Assembly (NCBI RefSeq): GCF_049243985.1
Contig: NC_135380.1
Span: forward strand, 24,352,501-24,416,500
DNA length: 64,000 nucleotides
Reading direction: 5' to 3'
DNA from: Paroedura picta
Lineage: Eukaryota; Chordata; Lepidosauria; Squamata; Gekkonidae
The notes below the pieces were generated by a model. It saw only the letters and a program-made list of their open reading frames with translations, had not been told where the DNA came from and ran no database searches. Position numbers and translations under genes: made by a program. Positions 10,132 through 21,100 of the stretch are shown in pieces. Positions within the stretch are counted from its first letter, which is position 1. Each line of letters starts with the position of its first letter.

Positions 10132-10380
10132 CTGCCAAGTGGCTCCTGTGAATCTCTCCCTGCAGCCTCTCAGTACAAAAAGGGGGGGGAGGGTTAAACT
10201 GGAAGTAAACTACAAGTTCCAGAAAGCACCGCGGAAACCACCCAATCAGAATTTGCGAAATAAGAAGGCGGAAATGGCGCCTGCGCCTGTTGGTCCAGCA
10301 CGAGCGCTTCCTCGACCCTAGTCTCACGATACGGCGCATGCTAAGAGATAGAGCAGCGTCGTGCGCGACCCGCCGCTTCC
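10132..10380 (-). other. FAHD2A: Probable 5' untranslated exon of FAHD2A
   Basis: On the minus strand GCCACTTGGCAG is followed by GTAAAG, a good donor, downstream of a CpG-rich block. Splicing from here to the acceptor at 8347 would place the ATG six bases into the second exon. The outer (5') limit is approximate; no transcript evidence was available. Confidence 0.5.
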
Positions 10381-10450
10381 GGGTTGCTTTTGCGTTCGGT
10401 ATGAATGGGGAAGCTAGGGAGTGATTTCCTGCGGACGTATTTTGAGCGGT
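10225..10450 (-). promoter_or_regulatory. CpG-rich promoter region of FAHD2A
   Basis: CpG pairs are dense here compared with the AT-rich surroundings. Visible elements are CCAATCAG (10242-10249, NF-Y type), GCGCCTGCGCC (10277-10287, NRF1-like) and CTTCCGG (10376-10382, an ETS site read from the minus strand). NRF1 and ETS sites are common in promoters of nuclear genes for mitochondrial proteins, which fits FAHD2A. No TATA box is seen. The promoter could fire in both directions, but no plus-strand gene is visible. Confidence 0.6.
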
Positions 10451-10914
10451 TCGACTAAATTTTTGTGTGAGTGAGTGAGGACACGGCCCTATCTCACCTG
10501 AACAGGAGCAAAGGTCCCTAGGCACAGTATCACCCTGTACTACACTGCAGGGTTGTTGTGCTGTCTCTCGCTTTTCCTCTCCCGCATGCTTCCTCTACAG
10601 TGTGGTGCTCCGTCAGCCACAGCGTCGGCCTGCAGCGTAGTCCACCATTGCATGCTGAATATTCAATCCACCTGAAAAGTATTCAAAGCGGGTGCAGCTC
10701 CGGCATTGCTTGGAAGAGCGGGGAATGGAATGGAAGCGTCGTCATGGACGGGCTTTTCTTAGGTCCCCTTAGCTCTTCAGTTGTGGCCACAGATCTCCTT
10801 AAAGGAACTGGGGAGCAGGGTTTGTGAGGAGGCGAAAATACCCCCCCCCCCAAACCACAGAAATGATAAAGGACCGACAGTCTCTCCTAATCCTCTCCTG
10901 AACATACGTTGTTG

Positions 10915-11135
10915 AGTCCAGGAGCACCTTTAAGACCAACCAAGTTTTATTCAATATATATTAGCTTTCCTGTGCATGCACACTTCCTCAAATACAATGT
11001 ATGGCATTGTGTCTGAGGCAGTGTGCATGCACACAAAAGCTCACCCCTTGAATCAAACTTGGTGAGTTGTAAAGGTGCCCTGGACTCAAACTTAGCTGTG
11101 CTTCAGACCAACCCGGCTACCAGTTTGAATCTAAT
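10915..11135. repeat. Palindromic 'GCACCTTTAAGACCAAC' repeat
   Basis: AGGAGCACCTTTAAGACCAA on the left mirrors GTAAAGGTGCCCTGGACTC on the right, and GCATGCACAC stems lie between. The right end reads CAGACCAACCCGGCTACC then AGTTTGAATC, the same terminus as other family members. The family class is not known to me. Confidence 0.7.
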
Positions 11136-11197
11136 CCTCCTAACCTGTTAACACTATGACTGTGATCGCTCTTTTGGCTCTATGTACCAGCGGAGCA

Positions 11198-11324
11198 TAG
11201 GGGTGGCTAAACTGTAGCTCTCCAGCTGCTCACGGACTACAATTCCCATGAGTCCCTGCCAGCACTGTGCCCATGATAGTTGCAATTCATGGCCACCTGG
11301 AGAGCTACAGGTTGGCCACCCCTG
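11198..11324. mobile_element. Hairpin hAT-type MITE, diverged copy
   Basis: TAGGGGTGGCTAAACTGTAG and the closing CAGGTTGGCCACCCCTG identify the GGCCAAACTG subtype. The arms are well diverged and no target duplication is visible. Confidence 0.8.
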
Positions 11325-12030
11325 CACTACCCTGGAACACCGAGGAGGAGGCTGTCACCCGAGAGGAAATAACGCGGCTCTCCAAGATGTGGTTCCCATT
11401 CGGCACCGTTTCCTCCTGACTGTGTACTTGGTCAGTAACCCCCTTTGCAAAAACTGCAGTTTCGGCATGCTGTGTACCCCAACTCTCCAGCGGCAATGGG
11501 AGCCTTTCCTGTTCACTGTGAACATTGCATTTGTAAATGAGCTCAAAAGGTATCTGTAGACATGCAGACGTATTCTGATTGTCAGAGCATTAAGAATTAG
11601 CTTTAAAAGATTGAACAGTATCCCAACCTGTTTCACAACTGTTATGAAGTGTGTGAAAGACTTTAATGCCTTGGATTGGCACTCCGATGTACAGTAGATC
11701 AAAGAGGCTGCAGAAGAAAGTTTTCAGTGTGTGGCTCTACGTGGGAAGGATGGAGCACCACAAGGTGGCCCCAAATTCTTACACATTCAGCTGCTTCACT
11801 CTGATCCACCTCCAAACACGGTTGTAATAGGACTTAGGACAAAAATAGACAATTGCTAAATTGTGTGGCATCTAATGGCCTCAGTCCAAGGCAATGTCCA
11901 TTTCAGGATTCAGTTTTAAGAACACTGGGGGGACTCAGCAGGAGCTGCATCTGTTATGCTTCTTTGTTTTGGCATACTCAAACTGACTGTTCCTGCATCT
12001 TAATCATAGAAGTGTAGCTGTACCATTGAG

Positions 12031-12166
12031 CAGGGGTAGTCAACCTGTGATCCTCCAGATGTCAATGGACTACAATTCCCATGAGCCCCTGCCAGCAAAT
12101 GCTGGCAGGGGCTCATGGGAATTGTAGTCCATGGACATCTGGAGGACCACAGGTTGACTACCCCTG
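12031..12166. mobile_element. Hairpin hAT-type MITE, full length
   Basis: A 136-bp hairpin with 66-bp arms (two mismatches) and a four-base loop AAAT, flanked by perfect 8-bp target duplications CCATTGAG (12023-12030 and 12167-12174). The TCAACCTGTGGTCC arm subtype is present on both sides, with one later change in the left arm. Confidence 0.95.
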
Positions 12167-12759
12167 CCATTGAGCATAGCATTCCCCAGCCCTAGTTGGT
12201 CCTGCCTAATCACCCCACCTGCCTGTCCATCATCACTCAGAAGATCCCTCAAGTCCTTCATCACCTCTCCTTCCTATCGCTCTATGGTGCCTTGCTTATT
12301 TCTTATTTGTCGGTTGACTGGGATGCTGAGTAAGCTGCTGCAAGAAGGACAGGAGTCTCCTTGCCTTTTTAAAGCTTATTTTATTAAAATATACAGTGAG
12401 TGAAGTACTATCAAGTAGTTACAGAGATCAGGACCCGGCAACTGTCTCCCCAGGTTGTGCTGTGAAAGGAGGTTCGGGGAGGTGCTGGAGTCAAAAGGCT
12501 AGTGAGGCATGCGGCCATTCCTTATACTGCACATACGTCAGGAAGCATCAGGTGCAAACTCACAATATCCTGAGAGGGGCTGGGGGCAGTGGGCTGGAGG
12601 GGACAAAGAAACCACACTTCAGAGCCTGGTGGACAACGGGAGACACTGCCTGTCCTGGGGCCACTGGAGCAGAGAGGGAGACAGAGATGGGGAGAGACTG
12701 TCAGCCGCTGTTTTGGATCACAAGTGAGCAAGAAATTTGAAACCCGGGCTGTGTTGTAA

Positions 12760-12931
12760 CAGACGCAATGTTTAAACAGAGGCTGGATAGCCGTTTGATG
12801 GAGAGGCTGATTCTGTGAAGGCTCAAGGGGGTGGCAGGTTACAGTGGATGAGCGATAGGGTTGTGAGTGTCCTGCATAGTGCAGGGGGTTGGACTAGATG
12901 ACCCAGGAGGTCCCTTCCAACTCTATGATTC
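12760..12931 (+). repeat. CR1 LINE 3' end
   Basis: CAGAGGCTGGATAGCC, GGGGGTTGGACTAGATGACC and CCCTTCCAACTCTATGATTC are hallmarks of the CR1 3' end, which ends in ATTCTATG-type repeats. The copy is 5'-truncated, as is usual for CR1. Confidence 0.88.
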
Positions 12932-14296
12932 CACAAGTGCTTTACAGGGCAACTAAAAGAAGAGTTATGCCTTCCGAGCCCATTGACTTTAATGGTCTTA
13001 GAAGGCTGTGACTCTACTTTAGGTTGGCGCTGTTAAAGTGGCGAGTGCAGTCAAATTTGGGCTGGATGGCACATGACAGTCACTTTCATAGGCATGCTTA
13101 GAACATTTCTCTCTGGATTGCTGGGTTCAGCATTAATGTATCTAGTTTCTAGAGCAGCACTGATATATTGACAATCCATCGTTCTTCCATGGGAGGAAGG
13201 GGGGGGGCATTTCCAGACTGCTTTCTAACCTGCATATTCACCTTTTGCCATAATTTTGGTTTTTGGACAATTCCCAACATGCCGCTGACACATGCACATG
13301 GATTAAGTCAGGGGGCACAAAGTAATCTTTATGTGATCTCATGGGGATTCCTTTTGTACTGTGATTCAATCCATGCACATCTGTGCAGGAAGGAAATCAG
13401 AAGCAACTGGAAAACAGCAGCAAACGAAACATGCACCAATAAACTGGCAGAGAAGAATGGGAAGCAAGGTGCAGCTGAAAGCAGGGGCTGCAAGGAGAAC
13501 TGATGGGAGAGAATCTGGTTGCCCCTACTCTTCAGCCTTCTTATTTGAGCCCAAAGTTCCTTGGAACTCATTCGGCTGATAAGATTCATCTTGGTGAACA
13601 AGGTTTCCTGGAAAAGTTGCTTGCTTACCATGACTTGGATTTTTTCCCTGGTTTGTGCACTGCAGAGTGTGTGGGGATGAAACAAAGGGGCATTCAGGGC
13701 AACGCAGATCTCTCATCCGTGCATGATGGAGTCTGTGCCTGAGAACACACACAGGATCTTTGTAAATGCTCACGGGCTATTGGGCAGGCAAGTCAAATGT
13801 GGAAAAGGTCCCCTGAGAGTATAAATGCCCCTTGGGGGCATCTAGGCTGGACAGTGCCCTATACTTTGTGAATGTCCTTATGCTTCTGGTAAGAATGACA
13901 GAAGCATACAAAATCTGTGACTGACTTGTAGCTCAGCAAGCCTGCAGTTTCAGCACACCCCATTGAAAGGACCGTGTACATCTGGCAACACTGCATTGTG
14001 GGTGCTCATGTTCCATGGGGACTTTGCTGCCGCAGACGGGATCAGTCATATTGGCTGTGCCTACAAGTTCAGTATCACTGTTGGGGTGGCCGGACCTTGT
14101 GACACACGAACAATTTTGGACAAGCCATTTTATCCTCCTCCTGTTTCTCACATTTGAGATGAAGATTAGAGGCAGGGATCAGAAGAAGTGAGATGTGCAA
14201 CCTCCCTAGAAGTTCTTCTCTGCAAGCCCCAGTGAAAGGAATGGGGGCTGTGAGAGAGCCTGACTCCATCCTGTAATGTCAGTAAAGAAGAGTCAT

Positions 14297-14432
14297 CTGT
14301 GGTAGTCAAACTGCGGCCCTCCAGATGTCCATGGACTAGAATTCCCAGGAGCCCCTGCCAGCGAATGCTGGCAGGGGCTTCTGGGAATTCTACTCCTTGG
14401 ACATCTGGAGGGCCGCAGTTTGACTACCCCTG
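14297..14432. mobile_element. Hairpin hAT-type MITE with a mirrored private change
   Basis: A 136-bp element with loop GAAT and the CTGCGGCCC arm subtype. Both arms read TAGAATTCCC where other copies read TACAATTCCC. Flanks show no clear duplication. It probably lies in the KCNIP3 3' UTR or just beyond. Confidence 0.9.
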
Positions 14433-14470
14433 GGCTGGAGTTTAACCAATGGGCAGCTCGGCTCACTCTC

Positions 14471-14745
14471 AGAAAGAAGAGGCAGAAGAGCTGGTATTTT
14501 ATATCCTCACTACAAAAGGGGTCTCAATGGGTCTTCCACCTTTCCCTTCCTTTCCCCACAACAGTCACCCTGTGAGGTAGCTGGAGCTGAGAGAGCCCTG
14601 ACAGTACTGCTCTGTGAGAACAGCATTATCAGGACTGCGACTGGCATAAGGTCACCCAGCGGGTTGCATGTGGAAGAGCGGGGAATCAAACCTGGTGTTC
14701 TAGAATTGAAGCCACCACTCTTTGCCATTACACCACACTGGCTCC
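14471..14745 (-). repeat. Sauria-type SINE
   Basis: CACCCTGTGAGGTAGCTGGA, AAGGTCACCCAGCGGG and TTACACCACACTGGCTCC identify a reverse copy. It is moderately diverged and starts about 40 bases after the hairpin MITE. Confidence 0.82.
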
Positions 14746-15090
14746 CTTCCTCACTCAGCTGCCAGGGATCTGTTACCGCATGCTGACTGATGCTGCTTGA
14801 CTTTGTGACTTTTTCTGCTGTGCCAGAGAGTCCCCTGAAAGACAGCTTTCTCCCGTTAGGTCTCTCTCCCCCTTTCTCTCTCCTGCTCCAGCAAGTCTTG
14901 TAAGCAAATGGCATCTTCCCCCCATTTTTCTCTTTTGTTTGTTTTTTTCCCTTTAAATATAAAAAAAGTTTCTGTCTTCTGAGAAATAGGCGTGTGTTCT
15001 TTATGCGAAAGATGGATAGATCCATCCTGGTGCAGGCCAGGAGAAGTCATGTGGGCCAGGAGAGACAAGGTGGGTGGGTCTTGCAGACTC

Positions 15091-15138
15091 CTAAATGACG
15101 TTCTCAAACAGCTGCATGGAGCTCATGATGTTCTCATC
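15091..15138 (-). CDS. KCNIP3: KCNIP3 coding exon 8 (last)
   Basis: After a CTGCTTCAG acceptor the exon reads [15 protein letters not shown] and stops with TAG. This C-terminus is nearly invariant in KChIP proteins. Confidence 0.96.
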   Translation of the reverse strand, partial: DENIMSSMQLFENVI

Positions 15139-18100
15139 CTGAAGCAGAGAGAGGGAGAGAGAAGAGGGATCAGTGCCAGATTTCTGCGGTTCAGACGGAA
15201 AGGAATAGCTGCAGTAGCTTCCTGCTCATCGTCCCCCTGAGCCTGCAGCTACAACAGGATAATTCTCAAATGGTGTCCCATGAGAAAGAAATTAACTGAA
15301 ATCATGTAACATTTCTGCAAGCTCAAAATATTTAATTGCACAGGGGGCTGCCTACTCTGTCTCTGTGTATCAGTTCATGGTTCGACCATGAACTACCAAA
15401 ATGCAGCTCGTGCCCATTCTTGCAGATCTTGTTGCTCAAATAGTGCTCTTGTAATGGGGGAATAGCTGGTACCTGGCAATGAAAGCACATACCCAAGAAC
15501 CAATTCATACCATACAAAAGTTCCAGTGGTTGTAATGAGGATTTTGTCTCAGGCCTGATTTTGATGACAGCTGTAGCACTTGGGAAAAATTAGATTCAGC
15601 CTCTCCTCCCATCCCCAATTTTGCATCCTGAAATATCCCTGAAAAGCCATGATTTGCTCCAGTGGTTAACTTGCATGGCTACACTAAAGTTTCCCACTAG
15701 GGCAGGGCTAGTCAACCTGTGGTCCTCCAGATGTCCATGGACTACAATTCCCATGAGCCCCTGCCAGCATTTGCTGGCAGGGACTCATGGGAATTGTAGT
15801 CCATGGACATTTGGAGGACCACAGGTTGACTAGTTCTGTGCTAGAGCAAATAGTTGTTCACTATGGCTGTTTCAAGGTGTGAAAGATGACATAGTGGGAA
15901 AAGTTGTTGCCTATTCTTCCTTTGTGCTGAGGTCACGATCAGAATCAGGGCCAGAGGCATCAGGGAAAACACAAAATTCCCACTACAGGGGTGCTTCAAA
16001 GTCCAAGTGGCAGCTGCAAAGATCTTGTGTTGTTTGAGCTGACCCTAATTCTCTTACAAGAAGTAAGAGTTCCCCTCCTTGGGATACATTTGTGTCCGGG
16101 GAACTTCAAGGATGCAACAGGGACTTCCCCAGGAATTGCCCGGTGCCACTGTGGAAAAAGAGCCTCTTGTGGAAAAGAGCCTCTTGTGGCGCAGAGTGGT
16201 AAGGCAGCTGTCTGAAAGCTTTGCCCATGAGGCTGGGAGTTCAATCCCAGCAGCTGGCTCAAGGTTGACTCAGCCTTCCATCCTTCCGAGGTCGGTAAAA
16301 TGAGTACCCAGTTTGCTGGGGGGTAAATGGTAATGACTGGGGAAGGCACTGGCAAACCACTCTGTATTGAGTCTGCCATGAAAACGCTGGAGGGCGTCAC
16401 CCCAAGGGTCAGACATGACTCGGTGCTTGCACAGGGGATACCTTTACCTTTACTGTGGATTAGCCATCTCCCCCAAATGTCCCCTCCCCTTCCCTCTTGC
16501 CCTTGCACCTGTGTGATGCTGCATTCACTTTGATGGGTCCTGCATGAGAACATTTCAGAATGCTTTTTAAAACTGCAGTGTTTTAAGGGACGCTGCAGAC
16601 CTTGCGTAAATGCCTTCTGTGAAAGGCAGGTTTGGCAGTGGCTGAGCACAGCTCACCTTTTGACAGGTTTCTAGGAATTCCTCAATCGTGACCACTCCGT
16701 CTTGATTTTTGTCCATTTTCTGAAATGCAAAAAGTGTTTTGTAAATGACAGGATGCTTTCTTTGCTAACTGCTTCCCCATAGACACTCCCCTCTCTTACC
16801 TGGAAGAATTTTTCCACGTGTTGAATGGGAGCATCTTCCCTCAGGATTGGGTAGGTATAGCGGCCCATCATGTCATAGATGGACTTCATTATTGCCAACA
16901 TTTCCTGCCAGGGAAAGAGGACCAAGCTGTCAGTATGGACCACAGGCCAGACAAGCAAACACAGAGCAACTGATGCTGACAGTGAAAGAGGGGGGCTATA
17001 TCAGGCAAAATATGACCATAGATATAATTACACTTAATTCCTTGGCACAGAATTTGTGTTTTGTACAATAAACCAATGAAAATTGTATTTATTTACATTC
17101 CAAGTTCATGTGCCATTATCACTTTGTTTTTCTTATGAATTGCCAAACCAACCTGTCACAGATTGCTGTGCCTTTGTTTCGAGAGGGCCAGTGGTCTTTG
17201 TTAGCATTTGACAGGGGGATATTTGGAGTGTAAGTTTTAAACCGCCTTGAAAGCAAGAAAACTGTTCCACCCTGAACCCCACTGAACACTGCTCATGCTG
17301 AACTAAATAAAACATGCCACAGCACTCTTCTTTAACACCTCCCCCACCCCCAGCTAAGTACCTCCTTGGTGATGTAGCCATCTTTGTTGATGTCATACAG
17401 GTTGAACGCCCAGTTGAGCTTCTCGTGCACGGTCCCACGCAACAGGATGGAGAGCCCAATGACAAAATCCTGTAACAGAGGATGGAGCAAAGACAAATGA
17501 ATCGCTCATGAGGACATGGAGGAAAAACCGCCTCATCCTCAAACAGCGGCTTTCCATTTAGTTTTTCCGCAAGAGCCTTGGAGTCCCTACCCTGGACCCT
17601 TGGAAGGACAAAGCAGAATGACACCGGTTGTGATGCTTCCGGGGTAATTTTTTCCTACAGATGTGGTTTCTAGTTCTAAATTTAGAAACAGGATTTACTG
17701 TTTCTATTTTCTAAAATCTATTTTGGTACCAGTCACCCAATCCCAGCCCCAGCAGCCACGACAACAGACCACAAATGCTGTCTGTGATGCTTCAGTAGAC
17801 AATGGCTCTTATTTATTCATTTATCTTATACGTTCAGGGTGACTTTTAGTATATCAAAGGACAGCCATTCAGGACATGGGGATGGGGGGAAGGGGAGCAT
17901 GCTGCCTCTTGTTTATGTTCCCGTCCCCCCCCCCGGTCAAGCAAAACTAGCTCTGTATTGCTACTGGAAATGCACTGTCTCAAAAGGGAATTTGCTTAGT
18001 TAAGTATAGCTGCATCTTTCTTTGAACAAAATTAAGTGTCAACTTTAAAATAATCAAAGATAAAATGATATCACAATATGATTAAACTCTCAACACAGCG

Positions 18101-21100
18101 CTTTTCAAAGTTAACAGCTCGGGGGCCCATTTAAAGAAAGTCAGCATAATTCATCCTTCTTATACATGCATCCACAACATGGCACATACATGTGGTGTTG
18201 GCACACTGTATGTACAAGCTAGGAACCTGAAAGGTTGAGCAGCAACGGAATATATTAAATATTAAAATGCAAATATTTATTTCAATACATGTGCACATAT
18301 AAAATTTTAAAACATCAACACAAATCATGCACTGTTGCACAAACCCAAAACATTTTGACACATGGCTCAATGACAAAAAACAGAAAACCAAATACATTTC
18401 AATACCACTTGGGGTCTTCTTCAGTGGTCTAATATTTAAATTCACTCATGGGATGTAATAATGGGGACTATTAAGTGGGTAACAATATGAATGAAGGAGC
18501 TCCCACACTTATAAAATGTATCCAAATATATCTCTTGGAGCACCCCAATTAAAATATTTATTCTTCAAAGTGCCACCCTTATTGAAGCCCTCTCTCAGCC
18601 TGAGGGTATTCTCATGTGTCTCGTAGGATGTAGAATGTATGCACCCAACTACTATTTTATCAAATGTGCCTCTACAGGTGAGCTCCAGTGGTCCCTCTAC
18701 AGGTGAACTCCAGTGGTCCATTTGCCCCAAGGCCCAGCATGCTGATCCAAGGGTACTTCCTTTCTTTGGAGGAAGTCATGACAATTCCACTGGTTTAAAT
18801 TTTTAACTACAATCCCACTGGCACTCTGTAGGCAAGGACTACTGAATACTACTATTATTGCTGTTTCCAATGTATTTGGAAACCAGGAAGGCCTGCTTTC
18901 CCTCCTTCTTCCCCTTCTTCTAGTCAAATCCTGGCTAACAATACTGGCTAACCAACACAAGGAAATTCATCCTAGCAACATAAGAACAAAGGTGATTCCC
19001 CCCCCCCTCAGGTACTGAAGACAGTTTGAAAGAGGGATGGTTGCTAATTTGATGTTTTTTTGCCTCTGATGAACAGGTTTGATAGGTTTTTGTTTTGTTT
19101 GCAAAACCTGCTTGATCAAGGTTTATATACATTTCCCAAAATAAAGAAAACATGACATGAGAATAAAACAATGCTTCCCTTGAACCTCTTTCACCTATTG
19201 TCTGTCTCTAGATTCCTCCCTCCACATTGTTAAGAAGAATCAGCACTGGGCACAGAACCACGACCCCAGGAGTGGCGAGGAGATTTACCTCAAAGCGGAT
19301 GGCTCCATTCCGGTCCACATCAAAGGCATTGAACAGGAAATGAGCATACATGGTGGCATCTGGAAAAGGAATGGTAGAAGCAGATGGAGTGCAAATGGTC
19401 AGAGAGTGCTGCTCACTGGGGGTCCCTTATTCCCATTTTGCCCCAGTCGCATGGGAGCTGCTGCCCTATAAGTTGTCTTCCCATATGAATCCACATGTCT
19501 GCAGGATAGAATCACGTGGATAGAATTACATTACATTATGTGCCCCGCCTATGGTAATGGATCAGTGCTGGAAGCCAATGTGAAATTTGAAACCTGCCTT
19601 TCTCCAAGGAACTCAGGTGAGTTTAAATGGGAAATGGGAAACACCCCATGTGATCTTCATGACAACTGTGTGGAGTACAGTAGATTGGGAGAGATCGGGA
19701 GAGAGAGACTGACTTATGGCCCGAGCCATGAGCGATGGGATTTAAACTCAAGTTGGTACCCACATATCAACCAAGAGAAGGAATTTTGTGCTCTCAGCTT
19801 GACAGCCAATGTATGGCAACCCAATGGGGTTTTCAAGGCAAGAAATCAACAGAGGTGGTTTGCCATTGCCTGCCTCTGCATAGCAACCCTGGATTTCTTT
19901 GGGGGTCCCTCATCCAAGTGCTAACCAAGGTCAATCCTGTTTAAGATCTGATGAGATCAGGGAGGCCGGAGCCATCCAGCAAAGAAGAATGTACACTGTC
20001 TCTTTGATTCAAATTAAATTGGTTGTTGGTGCTTCCCTTGCACTTGAGAATTCTGTACTTGTAGATTTTTGAGGTCAGGTTCTCCAACAGAATCCTCAGC
20101 AGATCTACCAAGCAATAGTTCAAAAGCTATCATAGACTACAAATACAAGTTTTAAATGGAGACATGCTGAATTGTGCAAATGAGCAGTACCTTTCAAACT
20201 AGTCCCAAATAACTAATTGTAGATACATGCAGAATGACACAGATGACTTCCATGGACATAGGTTCAAGAAGTAGGCAAGCACACAGAAGCATATACCTTG
20301 AATAAAACTTGGTTGGCCTTAAAAATGCTACTGGACTCAAATTTTGTTCAGACACAGGTGATATTATGTTAAAATGTATAGCCCACCCCCCCCCCCATTC
20401 AAATCTGGAAACCACAGGCATGGTCCCCCATCAGACTACCAGAAATGAATTTGTATGCCTAAGTCTTTTAGAAATGGGGCAGAGGTCTTAGCAAATGGCG
20501 GAGGAGCTGCTTGTCCTGTTGAAGATACAAGGATCAGTCCCTGCTATCTCCAGTCCAAAGGGCTTCTGGGAGCAAGGCCGAGGCTGATGCTGGCTTTCAA
20601 AGCCAACAGCAGCGGGCTGCAAGAACTCACTGTGAAGCAGCTCCAGATAATGGGTTACTGCTCGGGTATTTTACTGGTGGAAGGAAATGCTCTGCACCTG
20701 TTTATTCTTCTCATTGTAAATCTGGGTCCCAAGGCTTCAAGCAAGGTCAGCTGTGTGATGGGCGGGGCTGAGTGTTTGGGTGGCAGATGGGAAAGCAATT
20801 TGGAGGGGGACAAAGTTCAGACAGCCAAGTTGTTTGTGTCACCTGCTGGACACAGGGCTTGTGTACTCACTGCTTAAGGGTGCAAGGGAAATACAAAATT
20901 CATGGCACCATCTTGGAAGCTCAACCCCACAACTGTCAAGTTGCAAGTTGCAAGAAAATGAACCAGGGCCATGCAAGAGTCAACCTCCCCATGATTGTCA
21001 GTGGGACATGCACAAGAAACCTTCCATGCAAGTTGTGTCCCGGGTTGTGTGCATCTCTGTGTTAGGGCACCCCTTGGATTTACCATCTCAAGCACCATAA

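Larger units (their letters stand above)
10450..15090. other. Intergenic DNA and probable KCNIP3 3' UTR
   Basis: This block runs from the FAHD2A promoter to the KCNIP3 stop. Four named repeat families are listed separately. The part nearest KCNIP3 is presumably its 3' UTR, but I could not choose a poly(A) site: several TTTAAT or TTTATT candidates exist on the plus strand (near 12377 and 12988) and none is decisive. Runs of open frame on both strands have no recognisable homology. Confidence 0.45.

Noticed and set aside
15996-16649. 217-codon minus-strand open frame
   Set aside because: Most of it is the antisense of an ACCTTT SINE; near-identical peptides recur at other SINE copies.
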